This document shows, one piece after another, positions 49,245 to 58,007 of a DNA stretch of 64,000 nt. The stretch is from NCBI RefSeq assembly GCF_011383005.1, contig NZ_CP049935.1, positions 1,240,001 through 1,304,000 of the forward strand. The letters run 5' to 3'. The stretch's first letter is position 1. Every line of letters starts with the position of its first letter. A model generated the notes under the pieces. It saw only the letters and a list, made by a program, of their open reading frames with translations, was not told the DNA's origin and made no database searches. The position numbers and the translations under genes were made by a program. Source of the stretch: Phycicoccus sp. HDW14 (GTDB lineage: Bacteria; Actinomycetota; Actinomycetes; Actinomycetales; Dermatophilaceae).

Positions 49245-50687
49245 ATGAGGCATGGACAGGGGACGATCTCGAGCCGCATCGCGGCACTCCGTGAGGAGTG
49301 CGCGCGGCTGGGTCGTGAGCTCGCGGAGTCGGGTCACCTGCTGTCCGCGGAGGAGGCTTTCGAGGTCGCGGGTGAGCTGCAGGGTCTGGCGAACGCGGCG
49401 GATGCTGCGGTCGCCGTGGCTGGTGCGTGGGGTGCGCGGGTGGAGACGACGATGCGGTCGGGCTCGTGGGAGCGGGTGCACCCGCTGGGCTTCATGGATG
49501 CGATGGCCGCGACGGAGATGTCGCTGGCGTGCGGGCTGACCGAGGGCGTGGCCGGGCGCAAGGCCGCGCTCGGCGCCGCCCTGGGTGAGCGGTTCCCCAT
49601 GACCCGTGACCTGCTCCTGTCCGGTGACCTCGCCGCCGTCAACGCCCAGAAGGTCGTCGACGCCTGCGCTGGGTTGGACGTCGAGGCCTGTGTGAAGGTC
49701 GACGCCGAGCTGGCGCCGCGGCTGCCCGTGATGGACCCGGCCCGCGTCACGTCGGAGGCGCGTCGCGTGGCGACCCGGGTGGCTGGGGACCAGGTCGCTG
49801 CATACGTGGCCTTGCGGAAGCGGGGTCGGTGCGTGGAGGTCCGTCCCGGGGAGGACGGGTTGACCGACTGGTTCGCCTCGCTCCCGACGGCGACGTCGGC
49901 GGCGATGTGGTCGGCCGTCGAGAAGCTGGCCGGTGAGTACCGGCAGGTCGACGACACGCTCTCGGTCCGGGAGTCGTGCGCGGATGCCCTGACCGATCTG
50001 GTGCTGCGGAACGTGACCGTGTCCGCGCAGGTCACCCTCGGCGTGCCCGTCGTCACCGACCGTCCGGCACCGGAGGCTGCTGCTGGGGAACGCTTCCGGG
50101 TGGAGTGGGACGACGACGAGACGATCATCGACGCCCCCACGGGTGAGGAGGTCCGCTACGGCGACCTCGACCCCGCCAGCCGTGAAGCCCTCTCCTGGGT
50201 GACCGAGCCAGAGTTCGACCCCAGCGACCGGGCCGTGGTACTGGCCGAGGTGTCGCCCGGGTTCGCGGTCTCCGGGACCCACCTGCCGAACCTCGGCTGG
50301 GTCGAGCCAGCCACCCTCGCGAACCTCCTCAAGCTCCTCCCGATGGACGTCGCCCGAGCCGTCCTCGAGGCCGACACCGGCACCCTCGCCTCGGTCAACA
50401 CCACCGCGTATCGACCACCCAAGGCGATCGCCGACTTCGTGAAGACCCGGGACGGCACCTGCCGGATGTGGGGATGTTCGCGACCCGCCGTGGCCTGCGA
50501 CCTCGACCACGTCCGAGCCTGGCCCGACGGTGAGACGACCCCGAGCGGGCTCGAGTCCCTCTGCCGACGTCACCACTGCTTCAAGCAGCAAGCGCGATGG
50601 CGCCCGGTCCTGTCCTCCGACGGCACCATCACCTGGCACGGCCCGAACGGGCAGACCCGCACCACCGAACCCGCCCACCGCACCTGA
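49245..50687 (+). CDS. DUF222/HNH endonuclease-like protein (13E12 family)
   Basis: 480-residue member of the actinobacterial 13E12 repeat family. The N-terminal DUF222 helical region (ECARLGRELAESGHLLSAEEAFEVAGELQG through GLTEGVAGRKAALGAALGERF) is followed by the C-terminal HNH-type nuclease region (RDGTCRMWGCSRPAVACDLDHVRAW and SGLESLCRRHHCFKQ). The middle asparagine of HNH, normally in SNL, is glycine here (SGL), so activity is uncertain. ATG 49245 has no ribosome binding site. Mycobacterial 13E12 genes are DNA-damage induced, in agreement with the LexA box directly upstream. The real role is unknown. Confidence 0.85.
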   Translation: MRHGQGTISSRIAALREECARLGRELAESGHLLSAEEAFEVAGELQGLANAADAAVAVAGAWGARVETTMRSGSWERVHPLGFMDAMAATEMSLACGLTEGVAGRKAALGAALGERFPMTRDLLLSGDLAAVNAQKVVDACAGLDVEACVKVDAELAPRLPVMDPARVTSEARRVATRVAGDQVAAYVALRKRGRCVEVRPGEDGLTDWFASLPTATSAAMWSAVEKLAGEYRQVDDTLSVRESCADALTDLVLRNVTVSAQVTLGVPVVTDRPAPEAAAGERFRVEWDDDETIIDAPTGEEVRYGDLDPASREALSWVTEPEFDPSDRAVVLAEVSPGFAVSGTHLPNLGWVEPATLANLLKLLPMDVARAVLEADTGTLASVNTTAYRPPKAIADFVKTRDGTCRMWGCSRPAVACDLDHVRAWPDGETTPSGLESLCRRHHCFKQQARWRPVLSSDGTITWHGPNGQTRTTEPAHRT

Positions 50688-50739
50688 CCCCTGCCCAGAC
50701 GTCGGAGCAGTATGGCCTTGCCGACGCGCCTGCGCCGAC

Positions 50740-52293
50740 TCAGGCCAGGGCGGAGTGGAGCACCATGCCGTCGCGGACGGTGAGGAGGCACTCGGGGAGG
50801 GGCGCTCCCCCGCCGAGCACCGGCAGCCCGTCGGCGTCGACCTCGGCCACCGACCAGGCCGCGAACGTCGCCGGCGCGCCGACCCGCAGCTCTCCCCCGG
50901 CGACTCCGGACAGCTCCCACCCGCCGACCGTGTGCGCACCGAAGGCGACCGCGGTAGGGATGCGCGACACCTCGTCCCGGTGCTCCACCGCGGCACGCAC
51001 GGCGACCCACGGCGCGAACGGCGTCACGGGCGAGTCCGACCCCAGCCCGAGCCGCACCCCCGATCCGACGAAGTCGGCCAGCGGGTTCGTCGCCACCCCA
51101 CGCGACGCGCCCAACCGCGTGGCGTACATCCCCTCGCGGCCACCCCAGTACGCGTCGAAGGCCGGCTGCACGCTGGCGCCGATGCCGAGCCGGGCCATCG
51201 TCGCGATGCCGGCGGCGTCGGCCATCTCGGCGTGCTCCAGCCGCGGCCGCGACGCGCGCAGCACGTCGACCCCGACCAGCGCGGCCGCGCGCTCGTAGCC
51301 CTCGAGGACGAGGTCCATCCCGGCGTCGCCGATGACGTGGAAGCCGCTCTGCACGCCGGCCAGCGCGCACGCCGCCACGTGGTCGCGCACGCCCGCCGAG
51401 TCGCGGTAGGCCGTTCCGCTGCAGCCCGGTTCGTCCGTGTACCCGTCGCGCAGCAGGGCCGTGTGCGACCCGATCGACCCGTCGATGTTGAGGTCGCCTG
51501 CCAGCCCCACGGCCCCGTGCAGCGCCACCAGTGCGCGGGCCTGCTCGGCGTTGGTCACCGGCTCAGCCCAGTACCCGACGGTGGTCGGGAGGTCGGCGCG
51601 CCGGCCGAGGTCGAGCACGTCGGCGAAGTCCTCGGCCGACGTCAACAGCGGTCCGCCGCACTCGTGCACGGCGACGATGCCCCGGGCGGCCGCGGCTCGC
51701 AGCGCCGTCTCGACGTCGGCCCGACGGTCGTCGCGCGACCGCGACGCGTCGAACATCGCCCGGGCCGCGTTCTTGGCGTCACGCACGACGAAGCCCGAGG
51801 ACGACCAGCCGTCGAGTGCCGCCGCCCCACACGCCGTGGCGAGCGACGAGGACACGACCGCCGAGTGGCCGTCGATCCGTGAGGCGTACACGATGCCGTC
51901 GGCCGTCGCACGGTCGAGCTCGGCGGCGGTCATCGCGCGTTCCCGCGTCCAGTCCTGCTCCTGCCACCCGTGCGCGAACACCGGCGCGCCGGGCGTCTCG
52001 CGCGCGGCCCCGGCGACCAGGTCAAGGGCCTCGGTGACCGTGCGGGTCCCCGACAGGTCGACGCCGCGCATCCCGAGACCAGTGTGCGACACGTGCGCGT
52101 GGGCGTCGACGAAGCCGGGGAGCACTACAGCCCCGTCGAGGTCGACGACCACGTCGACGACTCCGGCGTGCCGGTCGGCGCCCGACTCGTCGCCCACCCA
52201 GGCGGTGCGCCCGTCGTCGCCGACGACGAGGGCGGTGGCCGCCGGGTGCTCGGGCGTCCGGACGCGGGCGTGGCGGAAGAGGGTCGTCGGCAC
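50740..52293 (-). CDS. Amidohydrolase, YtcJ/Amidohydro_3 family
   Basis: Metal-dependent hydrolase of about 517 residues. The N-terminal metal motif is VLPGFVDAHAHVSHTGLG. Further family landmarks are HGWQEQDWTRERAMTAAELDRA, RIDGHSAVVSSSLA, NIDGSIGSHTALLRDGYTD, SGFHVIGDAGMDLVLEG, RLEHAEMADAAGI and GLGSDSPVTPFAP. Members deacylate N-substituted formamides or other amides; the substrate here is unknown. GTG 52293 is used; an in-frame GTG at 52302 is equally possible. It is divergent from the Ddn-like gene. Confidence 0.88.
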   Translation of the reverse strand: MPTTLFRHARVRTPEHPAATALVVGDDGRTAWVGDESGADRHAGVVDVVVDLDGAVVLPGFVDAHAHVSHTGLGMRGVDLSGTRTVTEALDLVAGAARETPGAPVFAHGWQEQDWTRERAMTAAELDRATADGIVYASRIDGHSAVVSSSLATACGAAALDGWSSSGFVVRDAKNAARAMFDASRSRDDRRADVETALRAAAARGIVAVHECGGPLLTSAEDFADVLDLGRRADLPTTVGYWAEPVTNAEQARALVALHGAVGLAGDLNIDGSIGSHTALLRDGYTDEPGCSGTAYRDSAGVRDHVAACALAGVQSGFHVIGDAGMDLVLEGYERAAALVGVDVLRASRPRLEHAEMADAAGIATMARLGIGASVQPAFDAYWGGREGMYATRLGASRGVATNPLADFVGSGVRLGLGSDSPVTPFAPWVAVRAAVEHRDEVSRIPTAVAFGAHTVGGWELSGVAGGELRVGAPATFAAWSVAEVDADGLPVLGGGAPLPECLLTVRDGMVLHSALA

Positions 52294-52332
52294 GGGCGTC
52301 ACTCTAGGAGGCGTCGGGCGTACGGTCGTGGC

Positions 52333-52734
52333 ATGGCCCTCCCGCTGGCGATCGGCAGGTTCAACAAGCGCGTCACGAACAAGGTGATGGTCCACCTCGT
52401 GGGCCACGGCTCGTTCGCGGAGATCGAGCACGTGGGACGCCGCTCGGGCCGCACCTTCCGCAACCCCGTCAACGCGTTCCGCGACGGAGACCGGGTCACC
52501 TTCGCCCTGACCTACGGGCCGCGCGTCGACTGGCTGCGCAACACCCGCGCGGCGGGCGGCTGCCGGCTCCGGCTGGGCCGCGAGCTCCTGACCCTCGGCC
52601 CACCCGTCGACCTGCCGGAGGACGTCGGCCGCTCGCGCGTGCCCGCCCTCGCCCGGGTCGTTCTCGGGCTCGCGTCGGTGCACGAGTTCGTCGAGATGCC
52701 CGTCCTGGCGAGCGAGCCGGTCAGCCCTCGCTGA
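52333..52734 (+). CDS. Nitroreductase/deazaflavin-dependent (Ddn-like) family protein
   Basis: 133-residue protein of the actinobacterial F420-binding split-barrel family. Typical segments are HLVGHGSFAEIEHVGRRSGRTFRNPVNAF and FALTYGPRVDWLRNTRAAGGCRLRLG, which form the cofactor-binding face. Members reduce nitroimidazoles or quinones with F420; the native substrate here is not known. Its 3' end overlaps that of kdd by 14 bases on opposite strands. Confidence 0.85.
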   Translation: MALPLAIGRFNKRVTNKVMVHLVGHGSFAEIEHVGRRSGRTFRNPVNAFRDGDRVTFALTYGPRVDWLRNTRAAGGCRLRLGRELLTLGPPVDLPEDVGRSRVPALARVVLGLASVHEFVEMPVLASEPVSPR

Positions 52735-53839
52735 GCCGCGACTCGAACAGCGCACGCACGTCGGCGTCGCGACGCACGAGGTCGACGGCCAGGTCGGCGT
52801 GACCGGGGACGTAGCCGTTGCCGACGAGCATCCGCACGTCGGCGGCCAGGCCCTCCGCGCCGAGGGCCGCGGCGGCGAAGCTCGTGGCCATCGAGAAGTA
52901 GATGATCGTGCCGCCCTGGGCCGTGGCGAGCACGGCCGGCTGCTCGCAGCCCGGCACGTCGACGCACACGACGGTGACGTCGGCCGGCCCACCCGCGGCG
53001 GCCACGGCCTCGGACAGCCCCAGCGGCGACCGGGCGTCGGCGACGACGACCTCGTCGGCCAGCGACGTGCCCCGCAGCAGCTCCGCCTCGGTCTCCGTCG
53101 GCACGACCCCGATGCGCCGTCCGGCCCCGGCCTCGCGAGCGGCGGCCAGCGACAGGGACCCCGACTTGCCGGCCCCGCCGAGGACGAGCACGGTCGGGGC
53201 GCTCCCCCGCGCCAGGTGCTCGGCGACGACGCGGGCCACGAGCGCCGGCGCCCCGCAGACGTCCATGACCATGAGCGCGAGCTCGGGCGAGAGGTCCTCG
53301 GGCAGCCGGGCGGCGATCGAGCGACCGAAGAGGACGGCCGTCCCCGCAGCCGGGACCCGCTCGGAGCCGCCGTCCCAGCGCTCGAGCCCGTCGGTGATGA
53401 CGAGCGGGGTCAGCGAGAGCGAGACGAGCGTGGCCACTCGGTCGCCGACGGCCAGCCCGAGCGGCGACTCGGGGCCCACCTCGGCGACGGTGCCGACGAG
53501 CATCCCGCCCGACCCCGTCACCGGGTTCTGCATCTTCCCCCGCTCGGCGACGATCGATAGGACCTCGGCCCGCACGGCCGCACCGTCGCCGCCGTGCTTC
53601 TCGGTGAGCTGGCGGAAGGAGGCGGCATCGAGGTTGAGGGTCTCGACGTCGATGCGGACCTCGTCGGGCCACAGCTCGGGCGAGGGGTCGAGGACGCGCG
53701 CGGCCTGGGGCAGCGAGACGCCGGCGGGCTCGAGGACCCGGTGGAGGCCGACGGGTGACGATGGGGTGCTGCGCACAAGAAACTCCTCATCCTGCGACAC
53801 GCGGCCGAAGGTCTTGCGGTCAAGACGTGGAAAGAGCAT
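52721..53839 (-). CDS. kdd: L-erythro-3,5-diaminohexanoate dehydrogenase
   Basis: Oxidatively deaminates L-erythro-3,5-diaminohexanoate to 5-amino-3-oxohexanoate with NAD. The text fits the family: SPVGLHRVLEPAGVSLPQAARVLDP, RIDVETLNLDAASFRQL, MQNPVTGSGGMLVGTVAEVGP, the Rossmann part VLVLGGAGKSGSLSLAAARE and GGTIIYFSMATSFAAAALGAEG. ATG 53839 is preferred over ATG 53866 because it follows AAAGGACG at the right distance. It is 372 residues. It is divergent from kamA with 25 bases between start codons, so the kdd promoter must lie inside kamA. Confidence 0.92.
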   Translation of the reverse strand: MLFPRLDRKTFGRVSQDEEFLVRSTPSSPVGLHRVLEPAGVSLPQAARVLDPSPELWPDEVRIDVETLNLDAASFRQLTEKHGGDGAAVRAEVLSIVAERGKMQNPVTGSGGMLVGTVAEVGPESPLGLAVGDRVATLVSLSLTPLVITDGLERWDGGSERVPAAGTAVLFGRSIAARLPEDLSPELALMVMDVCGAPALVARVVAEHLARGSAPTVLVLGGAGKSGSLSLAAAREAGAGRRIGVVPTETEAELLRGTSLADEVVVADARSPLGLSEAVAAAGGPADVTVVCVDVPGCEQPAVLATAQGGTIIYFSMATSFAAAALGAEGLAADVRMLVGNGYVPGHADLAVDLVRRDADVRALFESRLSEG

Positions 53840-53864
53840 GCATTCGTCCTTTATCCTGCCACGC

Positions 53865-55309
53865 ATGACGACTTCGATCGAGCAGCCCTACGCGTACCGG
53901 CGCCGCGAGCTGGTGGAGCCCGACTGGACCCGCCTCCCCGGCTGGCGCGAGGTCACCGCCGAGGACTGGGCCAGCGCCCAGTGGCAGCGCGCCCACTGCG
54001 TCAAGAACGTGGGCCAGCTGCGCGCCGTCATGGGCGACCTGCTCGAGGACCGCTTCTACGACGACCTCGAGCGCGACCAGGCCGAGCGCGCCACGATGTC
54101 GATGCTCGTCCCCCGCAGATGCTCAACACGATGGTCCCGGCCACCGACACCCCGATGCCGTCGGCCGGCGCGGCGTTCACCGACGCGTTCTACGCCGACC
54201 CGGTGCGCCGCTACATGTTCCCGGTCTTCTCCGACCGGCGCACCGACTGGGCGAGCCACCCGTTCGCCACGCGCGACAGCCTCCACGAGCACGACATGTG
54301 GGCGGTCGAGGGCCTGACCCACCGCTACCCCACCAAGGTGCTCGCCGAGATGCTGCCGACGTGCCCGCAGTACTGCGGCCACTGCACGCGGATGGACCTC
54401 GTCGGCAACTCGACGCCGCAGTTCACCAAGCTCAAGCTCGCCGGCAAGCCGGTCGACCGCTACGCCGCGATGCTCGACTACCTCCAGCGCACCCCCGGCG
54501 TCCGCGACGTCGTCGTCTCCGGTGGCGACGTGGCGAACATGCCGTGGAAGAACCTCGAGGGCTTCCTCGACAAGCTGCTCGACGTCGAGAACATCCGCGA
54601 CATCCGGCTCGCCACCAAGGCGCTCATGGGCCTGCCGCAGCACTGGCTCCAGGCCGACGTCGTCGAGGGCGTGGCCCGGGTCAGCGCCAAGGCCCGCTCG
54701 CGCGGTGTGTCGCTGGCCATCCACACGCACGTCAACAACGCGCAGTCGGTCACGCCCCTGGTCGCCGAGGCGGCCCGCACGATGCTCGAGGCCGGCGTCC
54801 GCGACGTCCGCAACCAGGGCGTCCTGATGCGCGGCGTCAACGACAGCTCCGACCAGCTGCTCGACCTCTGCTTCGCCCTCCAGGACGAGGCGAGCATCAC
54901 CCCGTACTACTTCTACATGTGCGACATGATCCCGTTCTCGGAGCACTGGCGCCTGTCGCTGCGCGAGGCCCAGCACCTGCAGCACGCGATCATGGGCTAC
55001 CTCCCGGGGTTCGCCACGCCGCGCATCGTCTGCGACGTGCCGTTCGTCGGCAAGCGCTGGGTGCACCAGGTCGACAGCTACGACACCGAGAAGGGGATGT
55101 CGTTCTGGCGCAAGAACTACCGCACCTCGATCGAGGCCGCCGACACCGACGCTCTCTCGCGCGAGTACGTCTACTACGACCCGATCTACACCCTCTCCGA
55201 GGCCGGTCAGGACTGGTGGCGCACGAACACCGACGTCGAGGGGGCCCACGTCGCGGCCCTCGCCGGTGCGGGTGCCTCGCGCGCCGCCTCGGCCGCCGAC
55301 CTCGCCTGA
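53865..55309 (+). CDS. kamA: L-lysine 2,3-aminomutase (frameshifted as read)
   Basis: Radical SAM/PLP enzyme converting L-lysine to L-beta-lysine. The cluster motif CxxxCxxC is at C167, C171 and C174 (LPTCPQYCGHCTR). Downstream are VSGGDVANMPWKNLEGFLDKLL, RGVSLAIHTHVNNAQSV, QGVLMRGVNDSSDQLLDL and YYFYMCDMIPFSEHWRL. The first 80 residues are in another frame. Adding one C to the C5 run at 54110-54114 restores SMLVPPQMLNTMVP and 481 residues. A TATCCT element eight bases before the ATG suggests a leaderless transcript. Confidence 0.92.
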
Positions 55310-55342
55310 CCCACCGCACCAGCCGGTCGTAGGCTCGGCGGC

Positions 55343-55828
55343 ATGGCCCGCCGAGCACCCTCCGGGACGCCCGCCACCGCGGCCCTCACGGCGGCGGGCG
55401 TCGGGTTCTCCCAGCACGTGTACGAGCACGACCCCTCCGCGCCGTCGTACGGCCTGGAGGCCGTCGCGGCGCTCGGGCTGCCGGCCGAGCAGATGTTCAA
55501 GACCCTCCTCGTCGAGACCGGCGCGGGGCTGGCCGTCGGCGTCGTCCCGGTCTCCGGGATGCTCGACCTCAAGGCGATGGCCACCGCCCTCGGGGTCAAG
55601 CGCGTGACGATGGCCGACCCCACCGCGGCCGAGCGCTCGACCGGCTACGTCGTCGGCGGCATCTCGCCCGTCGGTCAGAAGCGGCCGCTGCCCACCGTCG
55701 TCGACGAGAGCGCCGAGCTGTTCGACACGGTCTACGTCTCGGGAGGCCGGCGCGGCCTCGACCTCGGCCTCTCCTCCACCGACCTCGTCCGGATGACCGG
55801 CGCGGTCGTCGCCGACATCGGTCGCTAG
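55343..55828 (+). CDS. ybaK: Cys-tRNA(Pro) deacylase, YbaK/EbsC family
   Basis: 161-residue editing-domain protein that hydrolyses cysteine mischarged on tRNA-Pro. It shows the YbaK start TPATAALTAAGVGFSQHVYEHDPS, EQMFKTLLVETGAGLAVGVVPV with the catalytic lysine, LDLKAMATALGVKRVTMADP and RSTGYVVGGISPVGQKRPLP. The neighbouring lysine genes are unrelated in function. It starts 33 bases after kamA on the same strand and may share its transcript. Convergent and overlapping at the stop codon with the XRE-cupin gene. Confidence 0.9.
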   Translation: MARRAPSGTPATAALTAAGVGFSQHVYEHDPSAPSYGLEAVAALGLPAEQMFKTLLVETGAGLAVGVVPVSGMLDLKAMATALGVKRVTMADPTAAERSTGYVVGGISPVGQKRPLPTVVDESAELFDTVYVSGGRRGLDLGLSSTDLVRMTGAVVADIGR

Positions 55829-56406
55829 GACTCCGCTGCGGCTCGGCGCGGCCGGGCGCGCACGTGCATCCGCTCGCCCTGCGGGCCCATGATGCTCAGC
55901 AGCTCCACCGGCCGGTCGTCGGCGCACCCGAACCAGTGCGGCGTGCGCGTGTCGAACTCGGCGACCTCCCCGACCCCGAGGACGACGTCGTGCTCGCCGA
56001 GGACGAGCCGTAGCCGGCCGTCGAGAACGTAGACCCAGTCGTACCCCTCGTGCGTGCGCGGGTCGGGCCGGCGGCCGTCCGGGCGCAGCACCATCTTGAA
56101 GGCTCGCGGACCACCGACCCGCCGGGTCAGCGGGATGACGCTGGCGTACGGGTGCTCGGTCGGTCGCAGGTGCACGCGGGGGTCGCCGGTCTCGGGGGCG
56201 TCGACGAGCTCGTCGAGGGTGACGCGGTAGGTGCCGGCGAGGGCGACGAGAAGCTCCAGCGTCGCCTTCCGCGACCCGGACTCCAGCCGCGAGAGCGTGC
56301 TCACCGAGATGCCGGTGGCGGCGGAGACGTCGGCGAGGGTCATCCCGCGCCGGGTGCGGACGGACCGCAGCCGGGCGCCGACGGCGGTGGGGTCGAGGGT
56401 TGCCAC
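55825..56406 (-). CDS. XRE-family transcriptional regulator with C-terminal cupin
   Basis: 193 residues. An N-terminal helix-turn-helix (VGARLRSVRTRRGMTLADVSAATGISVSTLSRLESGSRKATL, about residues 8-50) is followed by a cupin sensor domain (HEGYDWVYVLDGRLRLVLGEHDVVLGVGEVAEFDTRTPHWFGC). This architecture is common for small regulators of efflux or metabolism. GTG 56406 lies inside a cluster of TTGCC/GGCAA half sites, suggesting autoregulation and control of the divergent flavoprotein gene, which is the most likely target. Confidence 0.87.
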   Translation of the reverse strand: MATLDPTAVGARLRSVRTRRGMTLADVSAATGISVSTLSRLESGSRKATLELLVALAGTYRVTLDELVDAPETGDPRVHLRPTEHPYASVIPLTRRVGGPRAFKMVLRPDGRRPDPRTHEGYDWVYVLDGRLRLVLGEHDVVLGVGEVAEFDTRTPHWFGCADDRPVELLSIMGPQGERMHVRARPRRAAAES

Positions 56407-56425
56407 ATCGGCAACGTACCTTGCC
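56399..56425. promoter_or_regulatory. Triple half-site operator between the XRE-cupin and flavoprotein genes
   Basis: Half sites TTGCC (56400-56404), GGCAA (56410-56414) and TTGCC (56421-56425) are separated by five and six bases and form two overlapping inverted repeats. The first is a 6-bp-arm palindrome (GTTGCC-N5-GGCAAC, 56399-56415). The cluster covers the start codon of the regulator gene. Confidence 0.5.
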
Positions 56426-56456
56426 GTCCTGTCCCTGTCGCCCGCACCCTCGGGGC

Positions 56457-57419
56457 ATGACCACCGAGACCTCCACCGCCCCTCCGACCCCGGTCGACGT
56501 CCTCGTCGTCGGTGGCGGTGCCGCCGGGCTGTCCGCGGCCACCGTCCTCGCGCGATCGCGCCGCGACGTCGTCGTCCTCGACACCGGCGCCCCGCGCAAC
56601 GCCCCGGCCGACGGCGTGCACGCCTTCGTCGGCCACGACGGCGTCCCCCCGCTCGAGCTGCTGGCCCGAGGCCGCGCCGAGCTCGCGTCCTACGGCCGCC
56701 GGATCGTCGAGGTCGAGGCGGTCGGGGCGCGCCTCGACGGCGACCGGGTCGTCGTCGAGGGTGCGGACGGGTCGGCCTGGGCGGCACGGCACCTCGTCGT
56801 GACGAGCGGCGCGGTCGACGAGCTGCCGGACGTCCCCGGCCTGCGCGAGCAGTGGGGGCGCGGCGTCGTCCACTGCCCGTACTGCCACGGGTGGGAGGTG
56901 CGCGACCGGCGCGTGGTGGTCCTCGCGACCACGCCGGCGGCGGTGCACCAGGCCGGCCTGTTCGGCCAGCTGACCGAGCACCTCACGGTCCTCGTGCACG
57001 ACCCGTCGGCGCTCGACGCCACGGCGCGACAGCGGCTGGGCGCCCTCGGGGTCGAGGTCGTCGAGGGACCCGCCACCGCCGTCGTCGAGTGCGACGGCGT
57101 GCTGACGGGGGTCGAGACGCCGGCCGGCGTGGTCCGCGCGGACGCCGTCGCGGTCGCCTCGGTTGTCGAGGCGCGGTCGGCGGTGCTCGACGCCCTCGGG
57201 GTCCCGCTCGTCGACCTCGAGATGTTCGGCCGGGTCGCCGCGCGCCACGTCGCCCTCGACCCGATGGGCCGCACCTCGGTGCCGCGGGTCTGGGCTGCCG
57301 GGAACGTCGCCGAGCCGATGTCCCAGGTCGTCATGGCCGCGGCGGCCGGCACGAGGGTCGGGGCGATGGTCAACGCCGAGCTGGTGGCCGAGGACCAGGA
57401 GCGACGGCTCGCCGGCTGA
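56457..57419 (+). CDS. FAD-dependent NAD(P)-disulfide oxidoreductase (thioredoxin-reductase-like)
   Basis: 320-residue flavoprotein. The FAD loop VDVLVVGGGAAGLSAATVLARS is near the N-terminus, and a redox-active CPYC pair sits in VVHCPYCHGWEVRDR. The second FAD motif is VPRVWAAGNVAEPMSQVVMAAAAG. The NAD(P)-binding loop is degenerate: VVVLATTPAAVHQAGLF lacks the usual GxGxxA. It is therefore a TrxR-like oxidoreductase of uncertain partner, possibly acting on small disulfides. ATG 56457 is divergent from the XRE-cupin regulator, with an operator-like cluster between them. Confidence 0.88.
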   Translation: MTTETSTAPPTPVDVLVVGGGAAGLSAATVLARSRRDVVVLDTGAPRNAPADGVHAFVGHDGVPPLELLARGRAELASYGRRIVEVEAVGARLDGDRVVVEGADGSAWAARHLVVTSGAVDELPDVPGLREQWGRGVVHCPYCHGWEVRDRRVVVLATTPAAVHQAGLFGQLTEHLTVLVHDPSALDATARQRLGALGVEVVEGPATAVVECDGVLTGVETPAGVVRADAVAVASVVEARSAVLDALGVPLVDLEMFGRVAARHVALDPMGRTSVPRVWAAGNVAEPMSQVVMAAAAGTRVGAMVNAELVAEDQERRLAG

Positions 57420-57431
57420 CGGTCCGCGGAC

Positions 57432-58007
57432 TCAGCGGTGGGTGTCGGCGGCGTGCTGGATGTCGGCGACGAAGCGCTCCCACTGGGCGGTGTCGCCCTG
57501 GGCGTCGTGGTCGCGGCCTGCCTGCCCGTCGAGCAGCTCGCGCAGGATGTCGGCGTGGCCGGCGTGCTGCGCCGTCTCGGCGGTGACCCGGACGACGAGG
57601 TGCCCGAAGGTGGTCTGCCGCGTCTCCTCGGGCCACCACGCCGGTGCGGCCGGATGGTCGAGCGGCAGCTCGGCCAGTGCCGCGTCGGAGAGTGCCCAGG
57701 CCTGCCGGTAGAGGTCGATGACCCACTCGCGGCTCTCGTCGGCGCGGGCCCACATGTCGCCGCCCTCCCACACCGAGCCGTCCTCGTCCCACGGCAGCGT
57801 GGGCGCCCGGCGCCCGACGGACTCCGACAGGTAGCCGATCTCGACCCCGGCCAGGTGCTTGACCAGCCCGAGCAGGTTGGTACCCGTCGGGGTGAGCGGA
57901 CGGCGGACGTCGAACTCCGACACCCCGTCGAGCGCCCGGAGCATCGAGTCGCGGGCGTCCTGGAGGTACTTGTGCAGGTCGCCGGGGAGGCCCGGCGGGA
58001 TGCTCAC
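57432..58007 (-). CDS. DinB family protein (DUF664)
   Basis: 191-residue four-helix DinB-like protein. The text includes KYLQDARDSMLRALDGVSEFDVRRPLTPTGTNLLGLVKHLAGVE and GHLVVRVTAETAQHAGHADILRELL. The three metal-ligand histidines are probably in VKHLAG and QHAGH. Members bind divalent metals, and some are thiol-S-transferases of mycothiol or bacillithiol metabolism; the role here is unknown. GTG 58007 overlaps the Lrp/AsnC stop by four bases, so they are translated together. Convergent with the flavoprotein gene. Confidence 0.87.
   Translation of the reverse strand: MSIPPGLPGDLHKYLQDARDSMLRALDGVSEFDVRRPLTPTGTNLLGLVKHLAGVEIGYLSESVGRRAPTLPWDEDGSVWEGGDMWARADESREWVIDLYRQAWALSDAALAELPLDHPAAPAWWPEETRQTTFGHLVVRVTAETAQHAGHADILRELLDGQAGRDHDAQGDTAQWERFVADIQHAADTHR

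Noticed and set aside
52714..52741. Possible error in the 3' ends of the Ddn-like and kdd genes because they overlap tail to tail
   Set aside because: Both reading frames retain normal family lengths, and short tail-to-tail overlaps also occur at 10532-10535, 55825-55828 and 59430-59452.
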